A DNA stretch of 64,000 bases from Pedobacter chitinilyticus (GTDB taxonomy: Bacteria; Bacteroidota; Bacteroidia; Sphingobacteriales; Sphingobacteriaceae), in the NCBI RefSeq assembly GCF_003313385.1, contig NZ_QMHN01000001.1, positions 1,104,097-1,168,096 of the forward strand, given 5' to 3'. The notes below the pieces were generated by a model that did not search any database, was not told the DNA's origin, and saw only the letters and a list, made by a program, of their open reading frames with translations. The first letter of the stretch is position 1. Each line of letters begins with the position of its first letter. Below, piece by piece: positions 8,339 to 18,709 of the stretch. The translations under genes were made by a program, and so were the position numbers.

Positions 8339-10984
8339 TTATGATTTGCTTACAGCAGTTGCTTTATCAATCAAGAATGACAATGAAGCTCTGTGCGCTT
8401 TAGTTTGTTCGTCGGTGCTGGTAGCGGTAGCTAACTGACCTTTGATTTTTTGTAAGGTAGATAGTGCAGCAGCTTTGCTGGCATTATCGTAACCCGCTGG
8501 CGCTGCCACAATCGCGGCAGCAGCTTTAACGTATTCTGTTTGTAGGTTTTGACGGTATAGATTCACGTTTCCTTTCAAGTCAGCAGCGAAGATATCATCC
8601 GTTAAATCATTCAATACGCTTGCCACCGAGTAGGTGTTGCCGTATAAACCACTGTTGTTGATTCTGCTTAAGGTACTAGGGTGTAACAATTGGGCCAAAG
8701 TGCTTAATTGCAAGCCTAAGAAGGTGCTTTGCGGTTTGATATCCTCGTTATTACCAAAGAAACCAAATCCTCTACGTTGAATTTGCAGGTAAGGGAATAA
8801 AGCTTTATCTGCATCAAAAGCATTAGGGGCAAATACATAAGTACTCAACAATGCCAATGCTTTCTTTTGGTAAGCTTCTGGTACTGGTGTAAAAGGAGCC
8901 GTAGTGGTTTCTTGCCCTACAAAGCTACGGTCTACATATACCCCGCCAATGTAACGGCTTAATGCGGCGGCCATACTGGCACGCTGACCGTTTAACTGCT
9001 GATATTTACTGCGCAGATTTTGGTAGCTCTCCCCTGGTTTTGCAAATCTTTCTTTCAATTTAGGGATCATGCTATTGATCAATTTGAAACGATCTTCGCC
9101 ATAAGTTACCATATCGTTGGTTTGGTCGTTCACGTTCACTCTTGGATCAATACCACTGCCTGGGCTACGCATATCATCTGCATCGTTACCAAAAGCCAAT
9201 TGTGGATCGGTACTTCTACTTAATATTTTGTTCAAGCCAGCCTCTTCATCTTTCTCTTCAAATGGTGTATAACCATATTCTATCGCCCATAAATCGTAAG
9301 GACCTGCTTTGGTAGTGTAATAATCACCTTGTTTGCTACGGTCGCTGCTTACGTTAATGGCTGGATAATCCATTACCGAACCTTGTAAACCAATTTTACG
9401 GGTTAAGGCCTTATCGTTCATTTGTGCTGGGCTCAACATTTGGCTAGCTTTCATGTTGTGGTTTAAGCCTAAGGTGTGGCCCATTTCATGCATGATCAAA
9501 TAGTATAAGAACTGTTTGTGCATTTCTTTAACGGTTGCTGCTCTAGCGGCTTCAGATACGTTGGCATCCAACACCTCAATAGCGGCTAAACCCGTTTGGT
9601 ATTGCATGCTTAATTCTTGTGCCAAAGAACAAAAAGCCATGTGGTTTTTATCATTATGGTTGTGTGCTCCTTGTTGGGTTAAGGCTAGTGCTTGTACTGG
9701 GTTTTCCCAAGGCAGGTTCATGGCCATAGATGGTCCACCGTTGTACAAGTCATCTTGTACGGCAGTACCTGCACCAGATTTCCACTCTACGGTAATATCA
9801 GCGCCTAAAATTTGTCCTGTTAAAGGGTTGTAAAAGCTTGGGCCAATAGCACCATAAGACGGATAGGCAGAAGAAACCCAACGAATGACATTATAGGAAA
9901 TATCAGAAGGATCCCAAGTGGCATTATCAGGCATTTGTTTCATGACCACCGCATTTTTGAAACCCGCTTTTTCAAAGGCCTCGTTCCATTTTTCGCCAGC
10001 TTCTTTAATGATCGAGCGGTATTCTACAGGCGTGGTATTCTCAATCCAGAAAACAATTGGCTCTACAGGTTCACTTAATTTTGCGTTAGGATTTTTCTTT
10101 TTCAAATACCAACGGCTGATGAAATCTTTGTACGGTGTAGCACCTACAGAAGTCAGGTTATCTACCTCGGCACCAAAATAACCCACTCTAGGATCATCTT
10201 TACGAGGTCTGAAATCATTTTGAGGAACTTCTAAGAAAGAGTGCTGCATTTTCACGCGAACATACCTCGCATCGGTAATATCTTTACCACCACCATTAAA
10301 TGGCATTGGGTTATCGTAGGCAAGGTCTACTACCACATCGGTATTGCCGTTAAAAGATTTTACGGTTTGGTATTTTGATTTAGCAGCGTTTAAACTACCC
10401 AAAACAAACATGGCACCAGGAGGCACACCGGGAGGCGTTGTTGGTTTTACTGGATCAAGCTTGTCGCTCAAAAACAGGCCATCTACCGAAATAAGGTAAC
10501 CGCCTTCGTCTTTTGCACTAAATTTATCGACAAAAAACACGGCATCCGATACGTCTACGTTGGCCGCTTTGCTTACTGGATTGGCAGGATCGTAATAGAA
10601 TGCGGTATTCTTCTCCAAAAACTCGATTTTGTCATCCACCTGTTTAATGCTGAACAGTTTGGTGTTTCTGATCATGTTTTGGTTAAGGAACAACCTGGTA
10701 GGACCACCCATCGAAAAACTCTGATAGATATAATCTTTGTTCAGTTGATCTTTTTTCACATACAGTTGTAGGCTACCTGTAACGGTGTCTCTGTACAGCG
10801 TAAACAGTCCGTCGATTTTTTTGCTCGATTTGGTTTTGTCTGCTACGGTTGGTTTTGGAGGGGTTGGTGGTGTGGTCACCTTTTTGGTGGAATCGGCAGG
10901 TTTGTCTGCCTTTTTTGTTTCCTGAGCACTAGCGGTGAAAGCAAATAGCGCCGCCGCAGGAATTAACCATAAATGTTTCTTCAT
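8339..10984 (-). CDS. Secreted zinc-dependent metalloprotease (DUF5117/DUF4953 type)
   Basis: With the ATG at 10984 the protein begins MKKHLWLIPAAALFAFTASA, a clear signal peptide; the frame is open to 11056, but that adds 24 residues before the signal. A low-complexity K/P/T linker follows. The zincin signature HEMGHTLGLNHN lies near residue 500, with extended metzincin-type spacing. The total of about 880 residues fits the Bacteroidota exported metalloprotease family carrying DUF5118, DUF5117 and DUF4953. Expected role: periplasmic or extracellular protein degradation. It is a single gene with its own terminator; neighbours give no substrate clue. Confidence 0.88.
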   Translation of the reverse strand: MKKHLWLIPAAALFAFTASAQETKKADKPADSTKKVTTPPTPPKPTVADKTKSSKKIDGLFTLYRDTVTGSLQLYVKKDQLNKDYIYQSFSMGGPTRLFLNQNMIRNTKLFSIKQVDDKIEFLEKNTAFYYDPANPVSKAANVDVSDAVFFVDKFSAKDEGGYLISVDGLFLSDKLDPVKPTTPPGVPPGAMFVLGSLNAAKSKYQTVKSFNGNTDVVVDLAYDNPMPFNGGGKDITDARYVRVKMQHSFLEVPQNDFRPRKDDPRVGYFGAEVDNLTSVGATPYKDFISRWYLKKKNPNAKLSEPVEPIVFWIENTTPVEYRSIIKEAGEKWNEAFEKAGFKNAVVMKQMPDNATWDPSDISYNVIRWVSSAYPSYGAIGPSFYNPLTGQILGADITVEWKSGAGTAVQDDLYNGGPSMAMNLPWENPVQALALTQQGAHNHNDKNHMAFCSLAQELSMQYQTGLAAIEVLDANVSEAARAATVKEMHKQFLYYLIMHEMGHTLGLNHNMKASQMLSPAQMNDKALTRKIGLQGSVMDYPAINVSSDRSKQGDYYTTKAGPYDLWAIEYGYTPFEEKDEEAGLNKILSRSTDPQLAFGNDADDMRSPGSGIDPRVNVNDQTNDMVTYGEDRFKLINSMIPKLKERFAKPGESYQNLRSKYQQLNGQRASMAAALSRYIGGVYVDRSFVGQETTTAPFTPVPEAYQKKALALLSTYVFAPNAFDADKALFPYLQIQRRGFGFFGNNEDIKPQSTFLGLQLSTLAQLLHPSTLSRINNSGLYGNTYSVASVLNDLTDDIFAADLKGNVNLYRQNLQTEYVKAAAAIVAAPAGYDNASKAAALSTLQKIKGQLATATSTDEQTKAHRASLSFLIDKATAVSKS

Positions 10985-11405
10985 TTTTAAGTTAGTTAAT
11001 GTGTGTTGATTAAGCGTGAGCAGAATTGTTTTAATTACAACTTTTCTGATTAGCAAGTTAATTAATTAGCGGCAAATATTAAATATCAAACACTAATTAT
11101 ATTGTAGAGTGGTTAAACCGCATTACTTAAGTTCAAATTCAGAAAAGATCAAAAGTATTGTTTGGCAGCAACGGTTTTCTTTAAATTGACTAGGCATAAT
11201 CACAAAATGAGATATTTTTTCATCAAAATAGTTTTAGCTATCATAATGACGCACTTTATTTTAAAGCCTTGCTTCGCCTAGTTTTATTGATTATCATTCA
11301 GCAGCTCGTATATTTCTGCCAAATGGTTGGGCTTTGTATTAGAAGTTACTGAACCCGTTGATGAGCAACTGAGTGGCGATAGAAAGGTGCAAAATTTACG
11401 GTCAA
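10985..11405. other. Intergenic region upstream of the metalloprotease
   Basis: No gene is seen in these 421 bp. The stretch is AT-rich and probably holds the metalloprotease promoter and the end of the export operon transcript. No clear terminator hairpin was found for the TolC gene. Confidence 0.4.
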
Positions 11406-12815
11406 CTATCTTACGACAAAATTCTCATTTAACCATTTGAGCTGGTTATAGCCTTTGATAAATTTTAGCCGAAGTTCTAAGATTTTTTCTTGTGCATCTA
11501 TCAACTTATTTTCCCTACTGTTAATAAGGAACAATGAGCTTTCTCCGTTATTATACTTGGCTTCTTCTGCCTTTACCAAGCGCTGATAGTTGTCAATATT
11601 TTGAGTCGCAATCTCTATTTGGTTACGATAATTGAGTACTTCATTTTTATAAGTATTTAGCTTTGTATCAACTTCCTGACGCTTATAAGCAATATCCAAC
11701 AGGTTTTGCTGCACTTTGCTTTTCGCAATTCGATAATCGCCCCTAGCCTGTCTTAAAAAAATAGGTATTTCTAATTTTAAGCCATATTGATAGTTGTTTT
11801 GGAACAATGGAAAAAACTCAGACCTGTAGTTTTCTTTATTAAAGAAATTATAGGTAAAATCTAATTTTGGTAAAAGACTTTGAAATTTAAGTCGTCTTTC
11901 GCTTTCCAAAAACTCCTGTTTTCCTAAATAGTATATTACCGATGCATGGTTACCTACAGACTGTCTATTCAGTTGGCTCAACAACTGGGCATAGTTGGTA
12001 TATGCTATGTTGTTCAACAATGTTTCTTTAGGGATAATACCTTCGGATATGTCATAAGGTTGCTGATTTTCTTTCCATAAAAATAAAGATAGCTCTTGGG
12101 TGGCTTTTACAAATTGTAGGTAAGCATCTTTTTGTTCTAATTCGAAACTTTGTAATTGGGATAAAGCCTCGGTGGTATCTATAGCTGCACGCTCTCCATA
12201 TTGGTAAGTCTTTTTGGTTAGTGCTAAACGATCTTTGTTGATATTAACCGCCTTGCTTTGCAGCATAAATATTTCATATTCCTTTACCCAATTCCAATAA
12301 GCATTGTCAGCAGCTAAAAGCAAATCGTTGGTAAGCACTAGCTGCTCCGCCTGGGTCATCTGCAAACCAATTTTGGCTTGGTCAAGCAGTGCTCGACGTT
12401 TGTCATAAAGAAAATTTTTGGCTAAAGGAATGGTTAGTCCAAACTGGTACAGTCCACCACGGGTATCGCTGTTGTTGAGCTTTTGCCCATCAATATAATG
12501 ATAACTTCCGTTTACCTCAATGCCATACCAAGTAGGAATGCCCAAACCTACATTGGTTTCTTTATAGTAATCAATTCCATCAATAGTTTTAGCACCTTTT
12601 TTAGCCTCCACTACGGGATCAAAATTGCCTCTAGCCTTACTGATCTCGGCTTTAGCTATTTCATTCTGCAAGCGATACCTAAAGGCTAGTGGATGGTAGC
12701 TTTTAACTGCAGCTAAAAACTCTTCATGCGAAAGTTGCAGGGCACTTTGACCGAAAGTAGATTTAACTACACAAATTACCAGGAAAAATAGGATAAATCT
12801 ATATTGTATCTTCAT
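11406..12815 (-). CDS. TolC-family outer membrane efflux protein
   Basis: The chosen start (ATG at 12815) gives MKIQYRFILFFLVICVVKSTFGQ, a signal peptide; the frame extends to 12896 but would overlap the upstream HlyD gene. The protein of about 470 residues is mainly long helices with coiled-coil patterns typical of TolC trimers ('RRQEVDTKLNTYKNEVLNYR', 'YQRLVKAEEAKYNNGESSLF'). It lies 2 nt after the HlyD gene, so export is probably ABC transporter to adaptor to this outer membrane duct. Confidence 0.88.
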   Translation of the reverse strand: MKIQYRFILFFLVICVVKSTFGQSALQLSHEEFLAAVKSYHPLAFRYRLQNEIAKAEISKARGNFDPVVEAKKGAKTIDGIDYYKETNVGLGIPTWYGIEVNGSYHYIDGQKLNNSDTRGGLYQFGLTIPLAKNFLYDKRRALLDQAKIGLQMTQAEQLVLTNDLLLAADNAYWNWVKEYEIFMLQSKAVNINKDRLALTKKTYQYGERAAIDTTEALSQLQSFELEQKDAYLQFVKATQELSLFLWKENQQPYDISEGIIPKETLLNNIAYTNYAQLLSQLNRQSVGNHASVIYYLGKQEFLESERRLKFQSLLPKLDFTYNFFNKENYRSEFFPLFQNNYQYGLKLEIPIFLRQARGDYRIAKSKVQQNLLDIAYKRQEVDTKLNTYKNEVLNYRNQIEIATQNIDNYQRLVKAEEAKYNNGESSLFLINSRENKLIDAQEKILELRLKFIKGYNQLKWLNENFVVR

Positions 12816-12817
12816 TT

Positions 12818-14116
12818 CTACTTTGTAGTTGTTTCCGTTTTGGCTACATAATAATCGGGAGGAAAGCCGTTGATATTTCGCCAAAGTTCGTACCAAATGG
12901 GCACATCATTCAAAATGGCAATACCTTGTACACCCGCACCCATTTTTATTTGGGGCGGCCAAGGCTTTTGCATTTTATCTTCCACTACCAATGCCTTGAA
13001 TAAGCCATTGACACTGATATTGTTTTCTATCGCCACTAACTTTCCAGTAAATGTTCCGTAGCTTGTATTTGGCCAGCCTGAAAAAACAATTGCTGGAAAG
13101 CCGTCGAAAATACACATGACACGTTGGCCTTCTTTAAGCAAAGGCAAATCCACTGGTTTCACGTAAATTTCCACGGCATAATCTACTTTTTTAGGTACGA
13201 TTGTACCTATACTTTCTGTTTCTTTCAGGATTTCGCCAATACCTGCTTTATTGAGCTGTACCACTTGTCCATCTTGTGAGGCTAAAACAAAATATAGGCC
13301 TTTCCTAGCCTTATAATTAGCTGCCTGATTTTCAAGCTTGGCGATATCGCCAGTACTTCCCTCAATTTGGCCCATACTTTGATAACGTTCGCCCTGAGTT
13401 TTACTCAATTTTTCAGTGTAATCTTGTATAGTCGCATTTTGCTCAATGTTGGTGGCTACTATTTCTTGCCTGGTTTGAGCCAATTTGTTTTGTGCAGCCG
13501 TTTTTTTAGCTAATGCGTTCTGATAAGATACACTGCGCTGCTGAAATTGAGTAAGTGATACTAAACCATCATCATACATTTTTTTCTGTCTGTTGTATTG
13601 GTCTTCACTCAATTTCAATTCATTATCTGCCGCGATCAGCTCGGCTTCTTCAGCTGCTAACTTGTTATTTAATTGGCCAATTTTAACTTTAAGCTGACTT
13701 ATTTTTAGCTCTCTGGAAGCTTTTAATGCAGTTAACTGACTATCTGTAGCACCTACTTTTGCTTCATAATAGCTACGCACACCTTTTTTGGCCTTTACTT
13801 GCTCTTGGGTACGTTCTAACAATAATGGGTCTAGATAGTCATCTTTTACTTCAGTTAACTGAATAATGGTATCTCCTTTTTTCACGTAATCACCATTTTT
13901 TACGTACCACTTAATAATTTTACCAGGAATGGGCGAATTAAGTTGCTGTGGGCGTTGATCTTGATAAAGTGTGCTTACATTGCCTCTTACTTTGATATTT
14001 TGGGTCCAAGGTAAAAACAGCACCACTATGCCAAAAACCAAAAAGATATAAAACCACCTTTTTACGCGTGAGTCTCGATTAATGTGATAAATATTATCGA
14101 TAGATTGTAATTTCAT
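12818..14116 (-). CDS. HlyD-family periplasmic adaptor protein
   Basis: The 432-residue protein has one N-terminal transmembrane helix ('RWFYIFLVFGIVVLFLPW'), a biotinyl-lipoyl-like half ('IPGKIIKWYVKNGDYVKKGD'), a long alpha-helical hairpin (about 105-250), the second lipoyl half ('DGQVVQLNKAG') and a beta-barrel C-terminus. This is the membrane-fusion architecture that links an inner membrane ABC exporter to TolC. It sits between them with 2-nt gaps. 'GWPNTSYGTFTG' resembles the beta-barrel loop of HlyD homologues in type I secretion. Confidence 0.9.
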   Translation of the reverse strand: MKLQSIDNIYHINRDSRVKRWFYIFLVFGIVVLFLPWTQNIKVRGNVSTLYQDQRPQQLNSPIPGKIIKWYVKNGDYVKKGDTIIQLTEVKDDYLDPLLLERTQEQVKAKKGVRSYYEAKVGATDSQLTALKASRELKISQLKVKIGQLNNKLAAEEAELIAADNELKLSEDQYNRQKKMYDDGLVSLTQFQQRSVSYQNALAKKTAAQNKLAQTRQEIVATNIEQNATIQDYTEKLSKTQGERYQSMGQIEGSTGDIAKLENQAANYKARKGLYFVLASQDGQVVQLNKAGIGEILKETESIGTIVPKKVDYAVEIYVKPVDLPLLKEGQRVMCIFDGFPAIVFSGWPNTSYGTFTGKLVAIENNISVNGLFKALVVEDKMQKPWPPQIKMGAGVQGIAILNDVPIWYELWRNINGFPPDYYVAKTETTTK

Positions 14117-14118
14117 TT

Positions 14119-15801
14119 TTATATGCGATTAGGTAAGTTGCTGGTTACTTTGCCATCTTGTAGGTATAGTTGCTGGTCGGCAATGTTCATCAATTCTGGA
14201 TCATCTGATACAATGACTATCGTTGTTTTTTTCTTTAATTCCTGTAAAAAAGCCAACATTTTCAACTTAAATTCTCCATTCATTCCATCCAAAGGATCTT
14301 CTAATAGTAAGAGACGATGGTTGCCTAAAAGTGCCCTTAAAAGCAATATCTTCTTCTTGGAGCTAAATGATATTTCGGTGTCTGTTTCGCTAAGTTCAGT
14401 ATAAAATCCATTGGTAAATTGACTAGATAGGTGCTCAATCCCCATCTTTTCTGATAGCTCCAAAATATCTTCTGTGCCTAAATCCTTGCGTCCCAGTAAA
14501 ATATTTTCTTGAAGTGTGCCTTTGATGATTTTCATATCTTCCATATAAAGACCAATCAGGTTTCTGAGCGAAATTTTGTCTAGGTTTTTTAGCGGAACTT
14601 TATCAAAAAGAATTGACCCAGTTATCGGGTCATAAAATCCAGCCATCATGTTTAGTAGTAATGACTTTCCAGCACCCAATTTCCCTAATATCATATTGAT
14701 GGTGTTTGGAGCGATATCAAAATTTAAAGCGGATAATATGGGTTTATTGTCGTTGAACGAAAAGCCGACATCGGCAAAGGAAATCTCCATACCAACGTTC
14801 TTCTGTTCCAGAACAATATCGGCATTATGCTCATCTGTAAGTTCTGTGACCTTTTCAAGTTTTACTAAAGAGGCAATGACATCATAATAGCTTTCTAAGC
14901 TTTTAATTAGTTTCTCAACGGCAGTCATCATGGTTAATACCACAATTTCAGTGGCAATGAATGCACCAATATTCAATTGTTGGTTCACTAACAAGTAGGT
15001 TCCTATGGCAAGCATCAACAACGTCATGATTACCTTAAAGCCAATTATTGCCTTATATTGAAACTCCAAGACTTTGAAATGCGAGGTACGATGACTTAAA
15101 TATTTCACTACCCGCTCATCGGTACCTGCTAGGTGAACCTCGGTTTTAGAGTTGATTTTAAAGGTTTTAATGGCACCAGCAATGTCTTCCAACCAAGATG
15201 CAACTTCATACTTTTTATCGCTTTCTTCAACGCTCGACTGAATGCCAGAATCCATGGTATATCGGAAAATGAGCACTACAATTACAATGACTATTCCTCC
15301 AAAAACCAAAAACCAAGGGTGATAAAATGACAGCAGTAATATTCCAAATAAGATCTGTATTAATGCGGTGGGAATTTCGAGCAATATTTTTGATATTCCT
15401 TTTTGCAGGTTTGGCGCTTCAAAAAAACGGTTCACCAGCTCTGGTAAATAGTATTTTTTGGTACTTGATAAATTAATGTTGGGTAATTTTTCTGCAAATG
15501 CAATTGCATATTCTACAAAAATTTTCTGCTGAATTTTTTCGATGATCTGCATGACCTTAATCCTGAAAAAACCCACCAAAAAAGTACCCAATACCACCAA
15601 GGCGATAAGTAAATATAGCGAGGTAACCATGGTAGCTCCCATTACAAAACTTACAATAGCTTGTATGCCCAAAGGAATACTGAGCTGTACCAACCCGCTT
15701 AAAATGGCATAGATATAAATGGCGGTTACATCACTTTTTTCTTTTGTGATGTATCTGAACAACGCCCTACTACTTTTTGTATAATCCTGATTTTGTGCCA
15801 T
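14119..15801 (-). CDS. ABC exporter (membrane plus ATPase) with degenerate nucleotide-binding motifs
   Basis: The 560-residue half-transporter has an exporter-type membrane domain (about 30-320; hydrophobic helices such as 'LSIPLGIQAIVSFVMGATMV') and an ATPase domain. Walker A is intact (GKLGAGKSLL, near residue 374). The other motifs are altered: the signature region reads 'ISFSSKKKILLLRALL' instead of LSGGQ, the Walker B end reads 'LLLLEDPLDG' instead of DE, and the H-loop is 'IVSDDPE' without His. No C39 peptidase domain is present. It probably exports a peptide, lipid or drug with the HlyD and TolC partners. The degenerate motifs suggest low or unusual ATPase activity. Confidence 0.87.
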   Translation of the reverse strand: MAQNQDYTKSSRALFRYITKEKSDVTAIYIYAILSGLVQLSIPLGIQAIVSFVMGATMVTSLYLLIALVVLGTFLVGFFRIKVMQIIEKIQQKIFVEYAIAFAEKLPNINLSSTKKYYLPELVNRFFEAPNLQKGISKILLEIPTALIQILFGILLLSFYHPWFLVFGGIVIVIVVLIFRYTMDSGIQSSVEESDKKYEVASWLEDIAGAIKTFKINSKTEVHLAGTDERVVKYLSHRTSHFKVLEFQYKAIIGFKVIMTLLMLAIGTYLLVNQQLNIGAFIATEIVVLTMMTAVEKLIKSLESYYDVIASLVKLEKVTELTDEHNADIVLEQKNVGMEISFADVGFSFNDNKPILSALNFDIAPNTINMILGKLGAGKSLLLNMMAGFYDPITGSILFDKVPLKNLDKISLRNLIGLYMEDMKIIKGTLQENILLGRKDLGTEDILELSEKMGIEHLSSQFTNGFYTELSETDTEISFSSKKKILLLRALLGNHRLLLLEDPLDGMNGEFKLKMLAFLQELKKKTTIVIVSDDPELMNIADQQLYLQDGKVTSNLPNRI

Positions 15802-15802
15802 A

Positions 15803-16480
15803 TTATTTAATTACTGAGAAAGCCAATACGTTGAGATATGCTAGTACATAGGCTTTGTGTGATGTGTTGCTACGGTTGTCTGTGAGTTTAGGCAAATGCT
15901 CACTAAAAAACTGCTGGTCATGGGCCGTTTCCATTAATGTACTTGCTAAAGATTTTGGATAACTAAAATTTGGGTTTATTTCTGAAATGACCTCCCCTAT
16001 ACATTGGCATAAACTTTTAAGTGGGTTAAAAACCAGCTCCTTGTTAATTTCGTCTACCTCTTTAACTAAGTAAGATTTGCTACTTTCTGATATGACGATA
16101 CTATGCAATTTTTTCAAGTCGTATTCTTGCATTTCGTAACTGTTAACGTCGTTATGTGTAATAATTTCTAGAAGTAGTTTAAGTTTTGCAGTGGCGTCCG
16201 TAATTTGCTGCATACGCATTTTTGCGACAAACTCTAAATAGTTCCAATACCAGTTTAAAATATAGGTAAGCAGTTTATGCTTTGATGAAAAATATCGATA
16301 GATCGTTGTTTCTGTGGATTCTATTTTCTGCGCTAGTTTTTTAAATGTAAATCTCTCAAAACCAATATCATCAATCAAATCAATGGCATTGCGAATTATC
16401 GCTTTTCCCAATTCACTTTTTTCTGGATCCCTTAGATAGAGATGATCGCTTAGCTTAAATTTAAGCAAAAATTGCATCAC
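15803..16480 (-). CDS. TetR-family transcriptional regulator
   Basis: The 225-residue protein has an N-terminal TetR helix-turn-helix ('AIIRNAIDLIDDIGFERFTF', 'TETTIYRYFSSKHKLLTYIL') and a helical ligand-binding half. It is first in the four-gene export operon and lies 1 nt before the ABC gene, so it most likely represses its own operon. The inducing molecule is not evident. Confidence 0.9.
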   Translation of the reverse strand: MMQFLLKFKLSDHLYLRDPEKSELGKAIIRNAIDLIDDIGFERFTFKKLAQKIESTETTIYRYFSSKHKLLTYILNWYWNYLEFVAKMRMQQITDATAKLKLLLEIITHNDVNSYEMQEYDLKKLHSIVISESSKSYLVKEVDEINKELVFNPLKSLCQCIGEVISEINPNFSYPKSLASTLMETAHDQQFFSEHLPKLTDNRSNTSHKAYVLAYLNVLAFSVIK

Positions 16481-16514
16481 AATGATTCCTTTACTTTTAA
16501 AAGTTAAACCTTCA

Positions 16515-16522
16515 CAAATGTA
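16515..16522 (-). promoter_or_regulatory. Putative -7 promoter element of the tetR export operon
   Basis: TACATTTG on the minus strand matches the Bacteroidota -7 consensus TAnnTTTG and lies 35 nt before the tetR start, leaving a short leader. A matching -33 TTG box is not obvious. The rest of 16481-16936 is AT-rich and shows no gene. Confidence 0.45.
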
Positions 16523-16936
16523 AGTAACACTATCATTACAGCTTACATAACACTCATTAACGATTGTGGTTTTATTGACTTTTGACAGTGTGTAAACGTT
16601 TAGATTAAAATGAGATTAGAATTTGAGAAGCATCAGCTATTTCATTAGCCACCACCGATCGTTTTTCTATCGATATGTTGAAATAAAAAAGACTGCTTTT
16701 TAAAGGCAACTCCTTTTTCACTGTAACATAATCTTGTTTGTAGGCCTACCTTTTAATCATAACAATGAGCAACTTGAGTTATTTCAAAAGGCGACGGCAA
16801 TACTAGCATCACCTCCGTAAAATAAACAAGCCGCTCATATTTAATAAATTAACTATCAACATTAGAAATAATCGGGTAAGATGTGATATGCAATAATTGA
16901 TTAAAGAAAAATAGTTAAATTAGATATAGTTTACTT

Positions 16937-17518
16937 ATGATGATGGTTATATACAATGCGATCTCTGATGAGGACCTCGTTTTGCTTCTAAACAATGGCG
17001 ACCGACTGGCTTTTACGCAGCTATATGAAAGGTATAAGTACTTGCTATATGTGCATGCCCTAAGGAGATTGAGAAATGAGGCAGAGGCAGAAGATTTGAT
17101 ACATGATCTTTTTGCCACCATTTGGAACAGGCATGAAACACTAAACCTGAAAGGACGCTTACAGGGGTATCTTTACACGGCGGTTCGTAACCGTATTTTT
17201 AAGTTGATGGCCCACAAGAATGTCGAATCTGAATATATTTCATCATTTCATCAGGCCATTGAGCCAACCGCCAATATTACTGATTATTTGGTAAGAGAAG
17301 CTCAAATGGCTGCCATGATCGAAAAGGAGATTGCGGCCTTACCCCCTAAAATGCGTGAAGTTTTTGAACTTAGCCGAAAACAGCATCTTTCGCATAAAGA
17401 AATTGCCGAACAGCTCAATATTTCTGAGCAAACGGTTTCGAAGCAGGTTACCAATGCGCTTAAAATCCTTAAAACAAGACTTGGCCTACTGTTCTATTTA
17501 ATTTTTCTGATAAAGTAA
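16937..17518 (+). CDS. ECF RNA polymerase sigma factor
   Basis: The 193-residue protein has sigma-70 region 2 ('AFTQLYERYKYLLYVHALRR', 'AEDLIHDLFATIWNRHE') and region 4 ('LSHKEIAEQLNISEQTVSKQ'). It ends in the hydrophobic tail 'LGLLFYLIFLIK', as in other FecR-linked sigma factors of this phylum. It heads the plus-strand fecR-susC-susD-tlpA locus. Three tandem ATGs (16937, 16940, 16943) leave the exact start open. The protein is clearly different in sequence from the sigma at 6983. Confidence 0.93.
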   Translation: MMMVIYNAISDEDLVLLLNNGDRLAFTQLYERYKYLLYVHALRRLRNEAEAEDLIHDLFATIWNRHETLNLKGRLQGYLYTAVRNRIFKLMAHKNVESEYISSFHQAIEPTANITDYLVREAQMAAMIEKEIAALPPKMREVFELSRKQHLSHKEIAEQLNISEQTVSKQVTNALKILKTRLGLLFYLIFLIK

Positions 17519-17608
17519 GGATATTTTCATTTTTTTTTTAGTCATCTACCTGTTGCCGCACAGTTAAAGGTCTATACTATTAATTGGCAAAAATAGACCC
17601 AAACGGTA

Positions 17609-18709
17609 ATGAATAAATACCAACTAAAAACCCTTTTAGAAAAATTTGATGCTGGTACCTGTACAGAAGAAGAAATTTCACTGCTGGAAAGTTGGTACCT
17701 GAACTGGCAAATTGATGAACCATTTGAGTTTGATGTGGCGGCAACAGACCAAAGCCTGGAAAGAATTTGGACAAGGTTACAGGAAGAGGAAAGAAAACCA
17801 GTAAAATTATACTCACGTAGTTGGATCACATGGGCCGCAGCAGTTATCCTGATTGCTGGCATTGGCTTGTTATTTTACAAAACCGATTATTTTAATGACC
17901 AGGAAAACAATCGTTACGCAAGTGAAATTAAGCCAGGCAGCAATAAGGCATTCCTTACGCTTTCAAATGGCCGTATCATTAATTTAAGCGCTTCAAAATC
18001 TGGATTAAGCATCACTGAAAACCAGCTTAGGTACAACGATGGAACCGAATTGAAAACTGCACAGGTTATTTTGCCTGAGCATGAAAATGAAATCACCATT
18101 CATACGCCAAAGGGCGGAACTTACCAAATCACCCTACCCGACGGCACCAAGGTTTGGCTAAATGCCTCAACCCATTTAACCTATTTAGGCCAATCAGAAA
18201 AAAATGATAAACGGCAGGTTAAACTAAGTGGAGAAGCTTATTTCGAAGTAGCTAAAGACCCAACGCGACCATTTATAGTACAAACCAATAAGCAGTATAT
18301 CGAAGTGCTGGGAACACATTTTAATGTGAGCAATTATAACGACGATGATATTGTGACCACAACTTTATTAGAAGGGCGTGTTAAAATTAACAAAATGATC
18401 CTTAGCCCAGGCCAGCAATCGGTACTTGCTAATGGGCAAGCCAAAATAGTTGAAGCTGATTTGGAATCGGTGATGGACTGGAAAAACGAAGATTTTGTAT
18501 TTAAAGGCGAGGATTTTAAAACCAGCATGCGCAAAATTGCCAGATGGTACGATGTTGAAATTGTATATGCTACTGATATAAAAGAAGACATCAGACTTGG
18601 TGGATGGGTTTCAAGAAAAAGCAACCTTTCTGACGTGCTCAAAAGAATAGAAATAACTGAAAAAGTTCACTTTAAAATAGAAGGGAGAAAAATTATAGTA
18701 GAAAGATAA
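17609..18709 (+). CDS. FecR-family anti-sigma factor
   Basis: The 366-residue protein has an N-terminal cytoplasmic domain, a transmembrane helix ('WAAAVILIAGIGLLFY', about 73-90), an insert region, the FecR domain ('GGTYQITLPDGTKVWLNAST', 'GEAYFEVAKD', 'VLGTHFNVSNY') and a C-terminal STN-like domain (DUF4974; 'MRKIARWYDVEIVYA'). It lies 90 nt after the sigma gene and 142 nt before susC. It is expected to hold the sigma at 16937 and release it when the SusC STN domain signals. Confidence 0.93.
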   Translation: MNKYQLKTLLEKFDAGTCTEEEISLLESWYLNWQIDEPFEFDVAATDQSLERIWTRLQEEERKPVKLYSRSWITWAAAVILIAGIGLLFYKTDYFNDQENNRYASEIKPGSNKAFLTLSNGRIINLSASKSGLSITENQLRYNDGTELKTAQVILPEHENEITIHTPKGGTYQITLPDGTKVWLNASTHLTYLGQSEKNDKRQVKLSGEAYFEVAKDPTRPFIVQTNKQYIEVLGTHFNVSNYNDDDIVTTTLLEGRVKINKMILSPGQQSVLANGQAKIVEADLESVMDWKNEDFVFKGEDFKTSMRKIARWYDVEIVYATDIKEDIRLGGWVSRKSNLSDVLKRIEITEKVHFKIEGRKIIVER

